64,000 nucleotides of DNA, from positions 1 through 64,000 of the forward strand of contig NZ_JAMBNO010000020.1 in assembly GCF_023715105.1 (NCBI RefSeq), in the 5' to 3' direction. The notes below the pieces were generated by a model. It was not told where the DNA came from. It searched no databases and was given only the letters and a program-made list of their open reading frames with translations. The stretch is from Hydrogenophaga intermedia (lineage in GTDB: Bacteria > Pseudomonadota > Gammaproteobacteria > Burkholderiales > Burkholderiaceae_C). Both the position numbers and the translations under genes were made by a program. Shown here piece by piece: positions 16,409-24,576 of the stretch (within the stretch, counting starts at the first letter, position 1; each line of letters begins with the position of its first letter).

Positions 16409-16696
16409 TCACTCTGTCGGAACAGGTGGCTCGTTCTTCTGCTCGTGCACGATGGCCAATGCCACTTGGAGCGCGACCTTCTCGGCGGCCTCCTGCCATG
16501 ACCACCCCTCGGGCATCTGGGACGCGTCCGTTTCCTCCAGCGCCATGACGACCCGGCTCTCTATGACATCACGTAGTCGGGTGATGCGATCTCTTTCAAG
16601 GGAAAGACCGCGAGCTATCCGGTGCGCCATAACCACATCAAACGCAAGGCGCATTCGCTTGCGAAGTTCGACGAGATCGATGTCTTCGATGCGCAT
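16409..16696 (-). CDS. Small charged protein next to the recombinase
   Basis: A 95-residue, mostly helical protein of unknown family: MRIEDIDLVELRKRMRLAF, then charged helices and VALQVALAIVHEQKNEPP. The ATG at 16694-16696 is the natural start, since the upstream extension is low-complexity. It is convergent with the recombinase gene and divergent from the XRE gene. It might be a recombination accessory protein or an element-borne regulator; no motif decides. Confidence 0.5.
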   Translation of the reverse strand: MRIEDIDLVELRKRMRLAFDVVMAHRIARGLSLERDRITRLRDVIESRVVMALEETDASQMPEGWSWQEAAEKVALQVALAIVHEQKNEPPVPTE

Positions 16697-16896
16697 GGTG
16701 CAAGGATAGCGCTGCAGTGGAAGGCTAGGCGGCGGGTAGATCAGATTCTGACCCTGAGCAGCATCGCCCGACGTAGATCGCAGCAAAGTTTGCTGGTCAT
16801 TCCAGCTGTACGGCTGGCCCGGTTTGACGCCGAAGCGTAAACCGCCTGCCGGAGCCTAGGTTTGGCGTATTCGTTGCATGGACGTACGATGTGCAG

Positions 16897-17340
16897 ATGC
16901 CAAACCTCGCACAGACGCTGAAACAAGAGATCGCACGTATCGCACGAAAAGAAGTGCGAGAGGATGTCACTGCACTTCGAAAAGCAGTTTCAACCTACAG
17001 ATCGGAGATCGCTGCGCTAAAGCGATCGGTGAAGGATCTGCAGGTGCAACTGCGCGCCATCCAAAGAGCATCTGCTCGCGCCGTAACCGTACAAGCCCTT
17101 GAAGAGGCGCCTTCACGCCCAGGTCGAAAGCCGACGTTCAATGCCGAACGCCTCAAGGCCAAGCGGCAAGCGCTTGGCCTGAGTCAGTCGCAGATGGCAG
17201 AGCTCCTCGGGATCTCCGCCCTCAGCCAATGGAAGTGGGAGTCTGGCCAGGTGTCGCCACGGGCCTCAAAGCTTGTGCGCTACTTTGAGGTTATGGCGAT
17301 GGGCAAGCGAGAAGCTGCGCGACAGCTTGCGGCGGCATAG
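16897..17340 (+). CDS. XRE-type regulator with N-terminal coiled coil
   Basis: A 147-residue protein. Residues 1-60 form a long charged coiled coil (LKQEIARIARKEVREDV, SEIAALKRSVKDLQVQL). Residues about 85-137 are an XRE/lambda-repressor helix-turn-helix: AKRQALGLSQSQMAELLGIS followed by KWESGQVSPRASKL. Neither GTG 16891 nor ATG 16897 has a clear ribosome binding site. It is likely the transcriptional regulator of the recombinase-containing element. Confidence 0.75.
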   Translation: MPNLAQTLKQEIARIARKEVREDVTALRKAVSTYRSEIAALKRSVKDLQVQLRAIQRASARAVTVQALEEAPSRPGRKPTFNAERLKAKRQALGLSQSQMAELLGISALSQWKWESGQVSPRASKLVRYFEVMAMGKREAARQLAAA

Positions 17341-17446
17341 CGCAACACGCCGTAGCACAAGACCCCGCACCCCCGACGGGTGCTTCAGTTCGCTTACCTG
17401 TGGTCACCGCAGGCCGGTACTCCGTCACGAGCTTGTCCGAGGGGCA

Positions 17447-17459
17447 GCTATAGACTGAT
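17447..17459 (-). repeat. Right 13-bp inverted repeat
   Basis: GCTATAGACTGAT is the exact reverse complement of 14636-14648. Together they would delimit a 2.8-kb unit. No target duplication is seen outside them. Confidence 0.4.
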
Positions 17460-17542
17460 CTGACACCTTCGGGATTGACGTTCGGGTGATCGCTACTGTT
17501 CACGCGCGGCCGTTGGCGGTGGCGATTCACTTGGGTGTGTGG

Positions 17543-18856
17543 TTAGCCAATTTTCGCCGCCACCTTGCTGAGAAAGAGAGATTCGAAGTCAGGGTGGAGC
17601 GCGGTCGATTGTTCGGTGAGCGAGGAGACCTTCTCCATCAAATCGTTCTTGCTGTAGGTGAGCGCGTTGCGAGACACTCGGTCTCCCTCAATTTCAAGGT
17701 CGCCACCTGCACCGTAGATCTTGTCCATAACAGCTGGCGGGTAGTAGTACTCAATCCCGTTCATTGGCCAAGTAATGATGTTCTCTGGCTGAAGACCCAT
17801 CTGCACCAACTGCGCAGGTAGGCTGGCGGAATGCACCGAATCAAGTACAACGAAGATCCTGTCTCGATACGGACTGCGTTGAATGTCCGCGAGCAATCCC
17901 CTAGCTACGCTCAGAACTTCCTTAATGCGGGTGTCCGAGTTGGCAGAGATAACGCTTAGCTGGGCATTCGGAAAGCGAACTGCGCACACTCTTTCGATGA
18001 ACCGATGATCAGTCTTTCCTTCAACAAGGACAATGGCCGAAGGCAGGTAGAGGGTTTCGAAGCGGTTGCCCAGTAGGAAGAAGTGGACGCGGTTGAACTC
18101 GCTCTGAGACGTGACTGGCCTCACGCTGATCGTGTCGGCATGCTTAGTCACCACGTGGTTGTTAGAAACGTGATGACGATCGAGAAATACGGTCGAGTGG
18201 GTAGCAAATACCAGTGTACGAATGTGAGGAAAGTACCTAGCTCTGTGTTGGCGATCGAAGAGAAAGTCAGCTAGAACGCCCTGTGCTTCAGGGCTGATGC
18301 CCAGCTCGGGCTCGTCAATAAGGAACGTGTCGTACTCGGCGTCTAGCAGGCTTGTCACAAGCGTTGCAATGAGACGAAAGCCAGAACTGGTGTACGAGAT
18401 GTTGTGCCCATCACAGGAGATGTATCGCTGCGACATCGAATTGCCTTCGACAGTTTGTCGTATTTCAAGCTTTACACCAAGCAGCGTGTCCACAATCTCA
18501 ATCAGTGATGCACGCTGAGCGTCGCTAAGCTCCGCGATCGCTTGCTGCAAGTTGACCGGCGAGTTGTCAATGTTTTGCTGCTGCTGTTGCCACTGCTGCA
18601 TGAATTGACGCCAGCGTTCGTCCCTGCGGTTTCTGTTGGGCGTGTAATAGCCAAGCAGGTTGAAGTTCTGATATCGAGCGGGCCCAAGGTAAGAGGCGCT
18701 CTGTCCCCACTGTTGCGTCAGTGACTTTAGAAGGAAGGACTTCCCGCAGTTGTTGCGTCCCACTAGGACGGCATACTCAAGCTCGCGAATTCGCCTCAGA
18801 GTGTCATGAGATTCAGCATCCAGTTGCGTGTTGGGCCGTTGGTCGTACTGGTACAT
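17543..18856 (-). CDS. OLD-like ATPase with TOPRIM domain
   Basis: A 437-residue protein. The N-terminal ABC-type ATPase has Walker A VGRNNCGKSFLL (about residue 32), an SxG-like signature region (YTSSGFRLIATLVTSLL), Walker B FLIDEPELGISPEAQG and the switch histidine in FATHSTVFLD. A TOPRIM-type domain follows (about 270-360: AIVLVEGKTDHRFIERV, then RIFVVLDSVHS). This order matches OLD-family nucleases, several of which defend against phages. It stands alone with no UvrD-like partner, unlike the related gene at 44559-46130. The glutamine-rich stretch at about residues 87-95 is unusual. Confidence 0.75.
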   Translation of the reverse strand: MYQYDQRPNTQLDAESHDTLRRIRELEYAVLVGRNNCGKSFLLKSLTQQWGQSASYLGPARYQNFNLLGYYTPNRNRRDERWRQFMQQWQQQQQNIDNSPVNLQQAIAELSDAQRASLIEIVDTLLGVKLEIRQTVEGNSMSQRYISCDGHNISYTSSGFRLIATLVTSLLDAEYDTFLIDEPELGISPEAQGVLADFLFDRQHRARYFPHIRTLVFATHSTVFLDRHHVSNNHVVTKHADTISVRPVTSQSEFNRVHFFLLGNRFETLYLPSAIVLVEGKTDHRFIERVCAVRFPNAQLSVISANSDTRIKEVLSVARGLLADIQRSPYRDRIFVVLDSVHSASLPAQLVQMGLQPENIITWPMNGIEYYYPPAVMDKIYGAGGDLEIEGDRVSRNALTYSKNDLMEKVSSLTEQSTALHPDFESLFLSKVAAKIG

Positions 18857-19333
18857 GCAAGACCTCTATTGGCGAACGGTTAAGCTGCGCGGCCGCACAT
18901 GAACCCGCTGGGACCACGGACCGAATGAAGACATCGGCGTTCTCTCCCAAGTGGGCTGCCGTAGGCACTCTGGTCGAGCGACGAATTGGGCCGCACTGAA
19001 GCGCCGCGGCACGAAGACCCCGGTCGCTTGGAGTTTGACTTGCATGAGTCCGATGGTCTTGAGGCAATGCGTCGCATTGCTAGGTTTGAGCTGCCGCGAT
19101 CCTCGCGCGAGAGAGGTTTTTGGCCACACCCCGCCCAAGCGAAGGGCGGCATTGCGGTGCTACTCGTCGCGTACAAAGAAGTGCGCCCCGGCAAGCGGGG
19201 CGCAAGTTGGTGGGGGAGGTCTGCTCTTACCAAGCTATACACAGCGACTCTTCCAACCTTCCTCAGTGGCCTGCTGCCTTAACCCCCAGAGACCTGGCAC
19301 CAGAACACTTGCATTTCAGGCTTAACTGAATCT
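18857..19333. other. Gene-free accessory stretch
   Basis: Overlapping frames on both strands have no family resemblance. A GC-rich stem-like segment occurs around 19186-19205 (TGCGCCCCGGCAAGCGGGGCGC). I see no supportable gene. Confidence 0.4.
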
Positions 19334-19505
19334 TCATTTCATGCTCCTTTTCTCAGCTTGCGCCGTGAGTGAGAACTTGAACTCCAACATTGAGATGATG
19401 AAGGCGAAGAACACCAGGCCACCTGGAAGGTCTCCGAACAGTCCGCCTGCATACAGCAGAGCAGGTAAGTCTTTGACTACGGGCGATCGTAGCCGAGGAA
19501 CTCGC
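19334..19505 (-). pseudogene. 3' remnant of a small membrane protein gene
   Basis: Read on the minus strand, the frame ending in TGA at 19334-19336 gives about 56 residues: KDLPALLYAGGLFGDLPGG, then a hydrophobic segment LVFFAFIISMLEFKFSL and a charged end. It has no start codon; a stop precedes it. It looks like the last transmembrane helix of a lost membrane protein gene. Confidence 0.35.
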
Positions 19506-19648
19506 TTCTGTCAGCCAGCCGTACGCGTATCGCCGATGTACCCTCTGCGCAGACTTGGAGCAAGGGTGACCACACGTTATGGCGACCGAGAACCGGCAGC
19601 ATTTAGACCGAAGGAGCGTTCACGCGTGGCATCCCAGTGTCCGAGGAC

Positions 19649-19827
19649 GCTGCATAGACGGCCTTGACTCTGTCGTCCTGGGCGCTGTGGGAAGGCTGCA
19701 GCCAAACCCAATTGCCAACGCCAGTAGGCGAAAACTTTGGCGCGAAATTGGGCGGTAGCAACAACTAGCGACCTCCAGTCGCAGCACTTTGGCGCCAGTT
19801 CCGTTTAGTGCGGCGCCCTACGTGAGC
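19649..19827 (+). repeat. 179-bp direct repeat, copy A
   Basis: This segment matches 48174-48352 over its full length without gaps; I count about 15 differences by eye (roughly 92 percent identity). It contains ACTTTGGCGC twice (19734 and 19786) and ends within the loop of the hairpin at 19812-19838. The two copies bracket about 28.5 kb. Confidence 0.85.
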
Positions 19828-19838
19828 CGTAGGGCGCC
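19812..19838. terminator. 11-bp hairpin at the edge of repeat copy A
   Basis: GGCGCCCTACG (19812-19822) pairs with CGTAGGGCGCC (19828-19838) around TGAGC. In repeat copy B the left arm and loop are present but the right arm is missing. No T-run follows, so it may be a recombination or structural site rather than a terminator. Confidence 0.45.
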
Positions 19839-20081
19839 ACAGTATTTGATCTGGCGCGCCCTAGAAATCAAAGGCTTGCGAGACTTCGCGCCACAGGGCT
19901 GAATCTCCTGGTGTCACAGTTGATGCGACTGACCTGACTCGCCGCCAGAGTTCTTGCGACTCAAACTCCGTCGGTCGGTGCTACCGAGCCTGCTGATTTC
20001 TCACGTGGTGCTGGCGGTGCAGCGCGCAGATGTGAGCCACGTAGCGGACCCGTGAGGGCTGACAGGATTGCCTCTGCGCGC

Positions 20082-20846
20082 TCAACGGTCGGTCGCTCGA
20101 AGCCGTGAGGCTGCGACTCGCAGTTCGCCCAGAAAGCTCTCCACTGCTTGCTGCTGTGTGAACTCGCCCGAAGGCAGGCTGACGTTCAACGCAGCGATCG
20201 TGGCGCCGCCTCGGTCTCTGACTGGCACTGCCAAGCCACAAATCGATTCATCCAGTTCGCCATCCACCCAGCCCCAGCCCTGATGCCGGATGGTGAGGAT
20301 GGCTTCGCGCATCTGATCGCGATCTGTCAGCGTTGTCGGCGTCAGCGCCACGAACTTCGCGCTGGCAAGGTAAGCCTCCAGTTCATCGTCCGGCAGCCCT
20401 GCCAGCAGCACGCGGCCCATCGACACGGCATGGGCTGGCAAACGGCTGCCCAGACTTGGACTCATGGGAAGGATCCGTTTGGCGTGCTGCCGCTGCACGT
20501 AGACGAGCTCCTCGCCGTCCAGCACTGACAGTGCGCAGGACTGCTGCACGCGCGTACACAGCTCCTCCAGCGCAGGTTGCGCGTCGCGCCAGTAGGGCAG
20601 CGTGGAGAGGTAGGAGAGCCCGAGGCGCAGCACGCGTGGGGTAAGCCAGTAGCGCTTGCCGTCAGTACGCACGAAGGCCAGATCAATCAGCGTCAGCAGG
20701 AATCTGCGCACCGCCGTGCGCGGCAGCGAGACGCCGTCCGCGACCTCGGCGAGCGTCAGGCCTCCTGGGCCCTGGCCGAGCACCTCGATGACTTTCAGGC
20801 CGCGCGCAAAGGTGCGGACGAAGGATTCGCTTTCTGGGGTTGCCAT
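20082..20846 (-). CDS. IclR-family transcriptional regulator
   Basis: A 254-residue regulator of the IclR family, closest in style to the PcaR/PobR group. The winged helix-turn-helix covers about residues 10-75 (FARGLKVIEVLGQGPGGLTL, GVSLPRTAVRRFLLTLIDL). The effector domain follows (LSVLDGEELVYVQR, LPAHAVSMGRVLLAGLPDDE, GWGWVDGELDESICGLAVPV). It is divergent from the MaoC-led operon and is most likely its effector-responsive regulator. ATG 20846 is chosen over 20891 because the upstream codons overlap the putative operator. Confidence 0.9.
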   Translation of the reverse strand: MATPESESFVRTFARGLKVIEVLGQGPGGLTLAEVADGVSLPRTAVRRFLLTLIDLAFVRTDGKRYWLTPRVLRLGLSYLSTLPYWRDAQPALEELCTRVQQSCALSVLDGEELVYVQRQHAKRILPMSPSLGSRLPAHAVSMGRVLLAGLPDDELEAYLASAKFVALTPTTLTDRDQMREAILTIRHQGWGWVDGELDESICGLAVPVRDRGGATIAALNVSLPSGEFTQQQAVESFLGELRVAASRLRATDR

Positions 20847-20871
20847 GCTTTTCGTTTGACAGTTGGCCGTC

Positions 20872-20921
20872 AAGCGGCCAATAATGATCATCAGGCGGAC
20901 GTAAATAACCGCTAGGCGGAC
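20872..20921. promoter_or_regulatory. Three operator-like repeats spaced exactly 21 bp
   Basis: AAGCGGCC (20872), AGGCGGAC (20893) and AGGCGGAC (20914) recur on one helix face, two turns apart. They lie between the divergent IclR start (20846) and the MaoC start (20968). This suits cooperative binding of the IclR protein. Confidence 0.5.
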
Positions 20922-20967
20922 ATTCTAGCGGGTGCCGCCGAACTTTTCAACCCCTGAACTGGTAGCT

Positions 20968-21441
20968 ATGACCGCACAAACTTTCGAAACCGACTTCTGG
21001 AAGGACAACGGGTTGCGCAAGACCTGGGAAGAGATCGTTCCCGGTGAACCGCGAAAGACCATCCCCTACACGCTCACGCTCGAGGCGATCCACAAGTATT
21101 GCCGTGTGGTGGGTGATAACCATCCGCTGTACTTCGATGAGGAGTACGCCGCATCCTCGCCGTACAAGGGGCTGATCGCGCCGCCGACCATCCACATCCT
21201 GCTGATGTTCGCCTGCACCCCGGCGGACGACTGGATGCGCAGCCCCGGCACCGTCAACGCGGGCCAGTCATGGAGCTACAACATTCCCGCGCGTCCGGGT
21301 GACACCATCCGCCTCGAGGCGCGCGCGCTCGACAAGTTCATCAAGAAGGACCGCTTGTTCGTCGTGCACGACAACGTCTTCTTCAACCAGCACAACCAAG
21401 TCATCTGCTCCGGGCGCGGTCAGACCATCCGCCCGGCCTGA
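20968..21441 (+). CDS. MaoC-like hydratase, FAS1-type N-terminal domain subunit
   Basis: A 157-residue hot-dog protein: KTWEEIVPGEPRKTIPYTLT, then YCRVVGDNHPLYFDEEYAA and KGLIAPPTIH. The D-x4-H hydratase residues seem represented by DNHPLYFD. Such half-size MaoC proteins pair with a second one to make an enoyl-CoA hydratase, and the next gene encodes that partner. ATG 20968 is the natural start. It is the first gene of the operon running to the AraC gene and would act on a CoA ester in the cytoplasm. Confidence 0.82.
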   Translation: MTAQTFETDFWKDNGLRKTWEEIVPGEPRKTIPYTLTLEAIHKYCRVVGDNHPLYFDEEYAASSPYKGLIAPPTIHILLMFACTPADDWMRSPGTVNAGQSWSYNIPARPGDTIRLEARALDKFIKKDRLFVVHDNVFFNQHNQVICSGRGQTIRPA

Positions 21442-21455
21442 GAAGGAACGACGAC

Positions 21456-21893
21456 ATGAGCACCTCCAATCAATTCGAATCCGGCCACAAGATCACGGGC
21501 TCGCCGTTCTCTCCCACGCGCGAATCGATCCGTGCGTTCTGCGAAGCCTCGCTGGACTTCAATCCGCTGCACCTCGACGACGAGTACATGAAGGGCGACT
21601 TCGGCAAGACTAACTTTGGCGGAATCATCATGCATGGCATGAACAACTTCGGCGTCATCACCAAGATGCTCACCGATTGGATTTATGCCCATGGCGGCGT
21701 CCAGCGCCGCCTGGAGACACGCTGGAAGATGCCCGTGAAGCCAGGGGACACCATCACCCCGAGCGCAGTCATCAAGAGCAGCAAAGACACGCAGGGAGGT
21801 CGCTGGCTGGTACTCGACGTACAGGTTCAGAACCAGCGCGGCGAGGTCGTGGCCGTCGGCGAAGCGATGGTCCAGATTCCCCTGGACCACTGA
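21456..21893 (+). CDS. MaoC-like hydratase, second subunit
   Basis: A 145-residue MaoC protein with ITGSPFSPTRESIRAFCEAS, DFNPLHLDDEYMKGD and FGGIIMHGMNNFGVI, the last carrying the conserved HG. The D-FNPLH segment supplies the other typical hydratase residues. It lies 14 bases after the first MaoC gene. The two likely form a heteromeric hydratase acting on a 2-enoyl-CoA, as ChsH1/ChsH2 do in steroid side-chain breakdown. Confidence 0.85.
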   Translation: MSTSNQFESGHKITGSPFSPTRESIRAFCEASLDFNPLHLDDEYMKGDFGKTNFGGIIMHGMNNFGVITKMLTDWIYAHGGVQRRLETRWKMPVKPGDTITPSAVIKSSKDTQGGRWLVLDVQVQNQRGEVVAVGEAMVQIPLDH

Positions 21894-21936
21894 AGCCACC
21901 ACGCTGGCTACCCATCCCAGACAACAGGAGACAACG

Positions 21937-22926
21937 ATGCAATACATGAAGACCTATCAGGCGCGGCTGGCGGCAGCGGCGCTGGCGTTGCTGTGGACCT
22001 TCGCAGCGCCGCTGGCGGCGCATGCCCAGGAATTTCCCACGCAGACCGTGAAGATCGTCGTGCCCTTCCCGCCGGGCGGCACCACAGACATCCTCGCGCG
22101 GCAGCTTGCCAAGGAGCTCGGAGAGCGCTGGGGCAAGCCAGTGGTGGTCGACAACAAGGCAGGCGCCAGCGGCACCATCTTTTCGGAGCAGTTGGCACGC
22201 ATGCCGGCCGACGGCCACACCTTGATGCTCACGGCCACGCATCACGTGATCAACCCTGGCCTGTACAAGAACCTCAAGTACGACACGCGCACCGACTTCA
22301 CGCCCATTGCACAGGTGGCGGCCGTCCCCAACGTGCTGGTGGTGCACCCCTCGTTCCCCGCCAAAAGCGTGCAGGAACTGGTGGCATACGCCAAAGCCAA
22401 TCCCGGCAAGGTGAATTTCGGGTCGTCAGGCACGGGCGGCGCCAACCACCTTTCTGGAGAGCTGTTCAAGTCCATGGCGGGCGTTGACATGCTCCACATT
22501 CCATACAAAGGCGCGGCACCCGCCCTCAACGATCTGCTGGGCGGACAGATCCCCATCATGTTCGACTCAGTGCCGGGCGTGCTGCAGCACATCCAGTCGG
22601 GAAAGCTGCGGGCCCTGGGTGTGACGACACGCAAGCGCTCGGCTGCGCTGCCCGACGTTCCCACCATCGACGAGGCAGGCATCAAGGGCTTCGAAGCCAC
22701 GGCCTGGTTCGGGCTCTACGCGCCCGGCAAGATGGAGCCCAGGCTGCGCGACAAGCTCGCCGGAGACGTCCTGCAGGTAATGCAGGGCGCAGCCATCCGC
22801 TCGCAGTTCGCGAAGCTGGGCGCCGAACCAGGCTCCATGACGCAGGCTCAGTTCGCCGAATTCGTCGATGCCGAGCTGGACAAGTGGGCCAAAGTCATCA
22901 GTGACGCCAACGTCAAGATCGAGTAG
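21937..22926 (+). CDS. Bug/TctC-type tripartite tricarboxylate solute-binding protein
   Basis: A 329-residue exported protein. The signal peptide covers about residues 1-31, ending AHAQEFP. Bug features include TVKIVVPFPPGGTTDILARQ, NKAGASGTIFSEQLARMPADG and GTGGANHLSGELFK. These proteins bind carboxylates in the periplasm for TTT or related uptake. No TctA/TctB membrane genes are nearby, so the binding protein works with a distant transporter or as a sensor. The operon position suggests it captures the acid degraded by the neighbouring enzymes. Confidence 0.88.
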   Translation: MQYMKTYQARLAAAALALLWTFAAPLAAHAQEFPTQTVKIVVPFPPGGTTDILARQLAKELGERWGKPVVVDNKAGASGTIFSEQLARMPADGHTLMLTATHHVINPGLYKNLKYDTRTDFTPIAQVAAVPNVLVVHPSFPAKSVQELVAYAKANPGKVNFGSSGTGGANHLSGELFKSMAGVDMLHIPYKGAAPALNDLLGGQIPIMFDSVPGVLQHIQSGKLRALGVTTRKRSAALPDVPTIDEAGIKGFEATAWFGLYAPGKMEPRLRDKLAGDVLQVMQGAAIRSQFAKLGAEPGSMTQAQFAEFVDAELDKWAKVISDANVKIE

Positions 22927-22936
22927 GGAGACCGGA

Positions 22937-24184
22937 GTGCCTGATACGAAGAAGGCGCAGCCGGCGGGGCCGGGCGCACTGTCGCACCTGCGCGTGCTCG
23001 ATCTATCGCGGGTGCTGGCCGGGCCCTGGTGTAGTCAGAACCTCGCTGACATGGGTGCAGAGGTGATCAAGGTGGAGCGCCCCGGTGCAGGTGACGACAC
23101 GCGCAGCTGGGGCCCGCCCTGGGTCGAAGGAGCCCAGGGTGGGGCTGACTCTACGTACTACGCCGCCGCCAACCGCGGAAAGAAGTCCGTTACGGTGGAC
23201 CTCTCCCGCCCCGAGGGGCAGGAGCTGGTGCGCAAGCTGGCGGCCCTGAGCGACGTGGTGATCGAGAACTACAAGATCGGCGACCTCAAGCGCTACGGAC
23301 TCGACTATGCCTCGCTCTCGCAGATCAACCCACGCCTGGTCTACTGCTCCATCACGGGCTACGGCCAGGACGGGCCGAGCGCCCACAAGCCCGGCTACGA
23401 CTTCGTCTTTCAGGCCATGGGCGGCCTCATGAGCATCACAGGTGAGCGCGACGACCTGCCCGGCGGCGGGCCCCAAAAGGCCGGTATCGCCATCGCTGAC
23501 GTGATGACAGGCATGTACGCCACCATCGCGATCCTCTCGGCTCTGCAGTACCGATCGGTGTCCGGCAGCGGCCAGTACATCGACATGGCCCTGCTTGATT
23601 GCATCGTGGCGCTGGGCGGGAATCAGGTCACGGGCTATTTCGCCAGCGGCAAGGTGCCAGGCCGTTTCGGCAACGCGCACGCGAGCCTCGTGCCCTACCA
23701 GGTGTTCACCGTCGCCGACGGCGAGATCGTCGTGGCGGTCGGCAACGACAGCCAGTGGCAGCAATACTGCGCGGCCATTGAGCGGCCGGACCTCGCGGCC
23801 GATCCCCGCTGGAGCAAGGTCACCGGCCGCATCACCGGGCGCGGAGAACTCGTGCCCGATCTGGCGCGAACCATGCTCGAACGCAAACGCACTGACTGGC
23901 TGACCAGGCTGGAGGCCTGCGGTGTGCCGTGCGGTCCGATCAACGACTACCACCAGGTCTTCGAGGACGCGCAGGTGAGGCACCGCAAACTGCGTGTAGA
24001 CCTACTCCGCCCCGACGGCCACACGGTGTCGACGATCGCCAGCCCCTTGCGCCTGCTAGGCACGCCGCCCGTGTACGACCGCGCGCCGCCGACCCTGGGC
24101 GACGCCACAGAGGACGTGCTCGGCGGACTGCTCGGCCTGAGCAGCGAAGAGATCGCGCGCCATCGCGCCAACCGCATCATCTGA
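22937..24184 (+). CDS. CaiB/BaiF-family CoA-transferase
   Basis: A 415-residue class III CoA-transferase starting at GTG 22937 behind GGAG. Features are LRVLDLSRVLAGPWCSQNLA, GAEVIKVERPGAGDDTR, the motif NRGKKSVTVDLSRPEGQ and the aspartate-containing GYDFVFQAMGGLMSITG. These enzymes move CoA from one acyl-CoA to a free acid, so this gene probably activates the operon's substrate. The end overlaps nothing; the next gene follows after five bases. Confidence 0.9.
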   Translation: MPDTKKAQPAGPGALSHLRVLDLSRVLAGPWCSQNLADMGAEVIKVERPGAGDDTRSWGPPWVEGAQGGADSTYYAAANRGKKSVTVDLSRPEGQELVRKLAALSDVVIENYKIGDLKRYGLDYASLSQINPRLVYCSITGYGQDGPSAHKPGYDFVFQAMGGLMSITGERDDLPGGGPQKAGIAIADVMTGMYATIAILSALQYRSVSGSGQYIDMALLDCIVALGGNQVTGYFASGKVPGRFGNAHASLVPYQVFTVADGEIVVAVGNDSQWQQYCAAIERPDLAADPRWSKVTGRITGRGELVPDLARTMLERKRTDWLTRLEACGVPCGPINDYHQVFEDAQVRHRKLRVDLLRPDGHTVSTIASPLRLLGTPPVYDRAPPTLGDATEDVLGGLLGLSSEEIARHRANRII

Positions 24185-24189
24185 ATCCC

Positions 24190-24576
24190 ATGAGCCTCGA
24201 CACGATCACCGCAGACGCTTCGCCACTCGCGCAGTTCCGCGACCACCTCCAGCGCGGGGAACTGGCGTATCAATTCGACGCTACATCCGGTCAGCCGGTG
24301 TTCTATCCCCGGGTGATTGCGCCTGGAACCGGCAACGTTCCCGAATGGCGCGTGAGCGCGGGCAAGGGCACGGTGCATGCAGTGACTGTGATCAGCCCTC
24401 GCGGTGAGCCGGCGTACAACGTTGTGCTGGTCGACATGGACGAAGGCTTTCGCCTCATGAGCCGGGTCGAGCACGTGCCCGCCGAAGCCGTGCGCATCGG
24501 TTTGCGCGTGCGCGCGCGCGTCCACACGCCAGAAGGCGCATCTCCATACCCTGTTTTCGTGCCGGAGGCGGCATGA
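24190..24576 (+). CDS. DUF35 OB-fold protein
   Basis: A 128-residue protein of the DUF35 (Zn-ribbon plus OB-fold) family. The rubredoxin-like zinc cysteines are absent; the FYPRVIAPGTGN segment lines up with the place where zinc-ribbon relatives have CxxC. The OB part shows AYNVVLVDMDEGFRLMSRVEH and VRARVHTPEG. DUF35 proteins bind thiolase-like partners and present the acyl-CoA to them. It overlaps the thiolase gene by four bases (ATGA at 24573-24576), consistent with complex formation. Confidence 0.8.
   Translation: MSLDTITADASPLAQFRDHLQRGELAYQFDATSGQPVFYPRVIAPGTGNVPEWRVSAGKGTVHAVTVISPRGEPAYNVVLVDMDEGFRLMSRVEHVPAEAVRIGLRVRARVHTPEGASPYPVFVPEAA

Larger units (their letters stand above)
19506..20081. 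other. Gene-free stretch containing repeat copy A
   Basis: Apart from the 179-bp repeat and its hairpin, no gene is seen between the membrane-protein remnant and the IclR gene. Confidence 0.5.

Noticed and set aside
18857-19333. Overlapping open frames as real genes
   Set aside because: Translations on both strands are low-quality, without ribosome binding sites or recognisable motifs.
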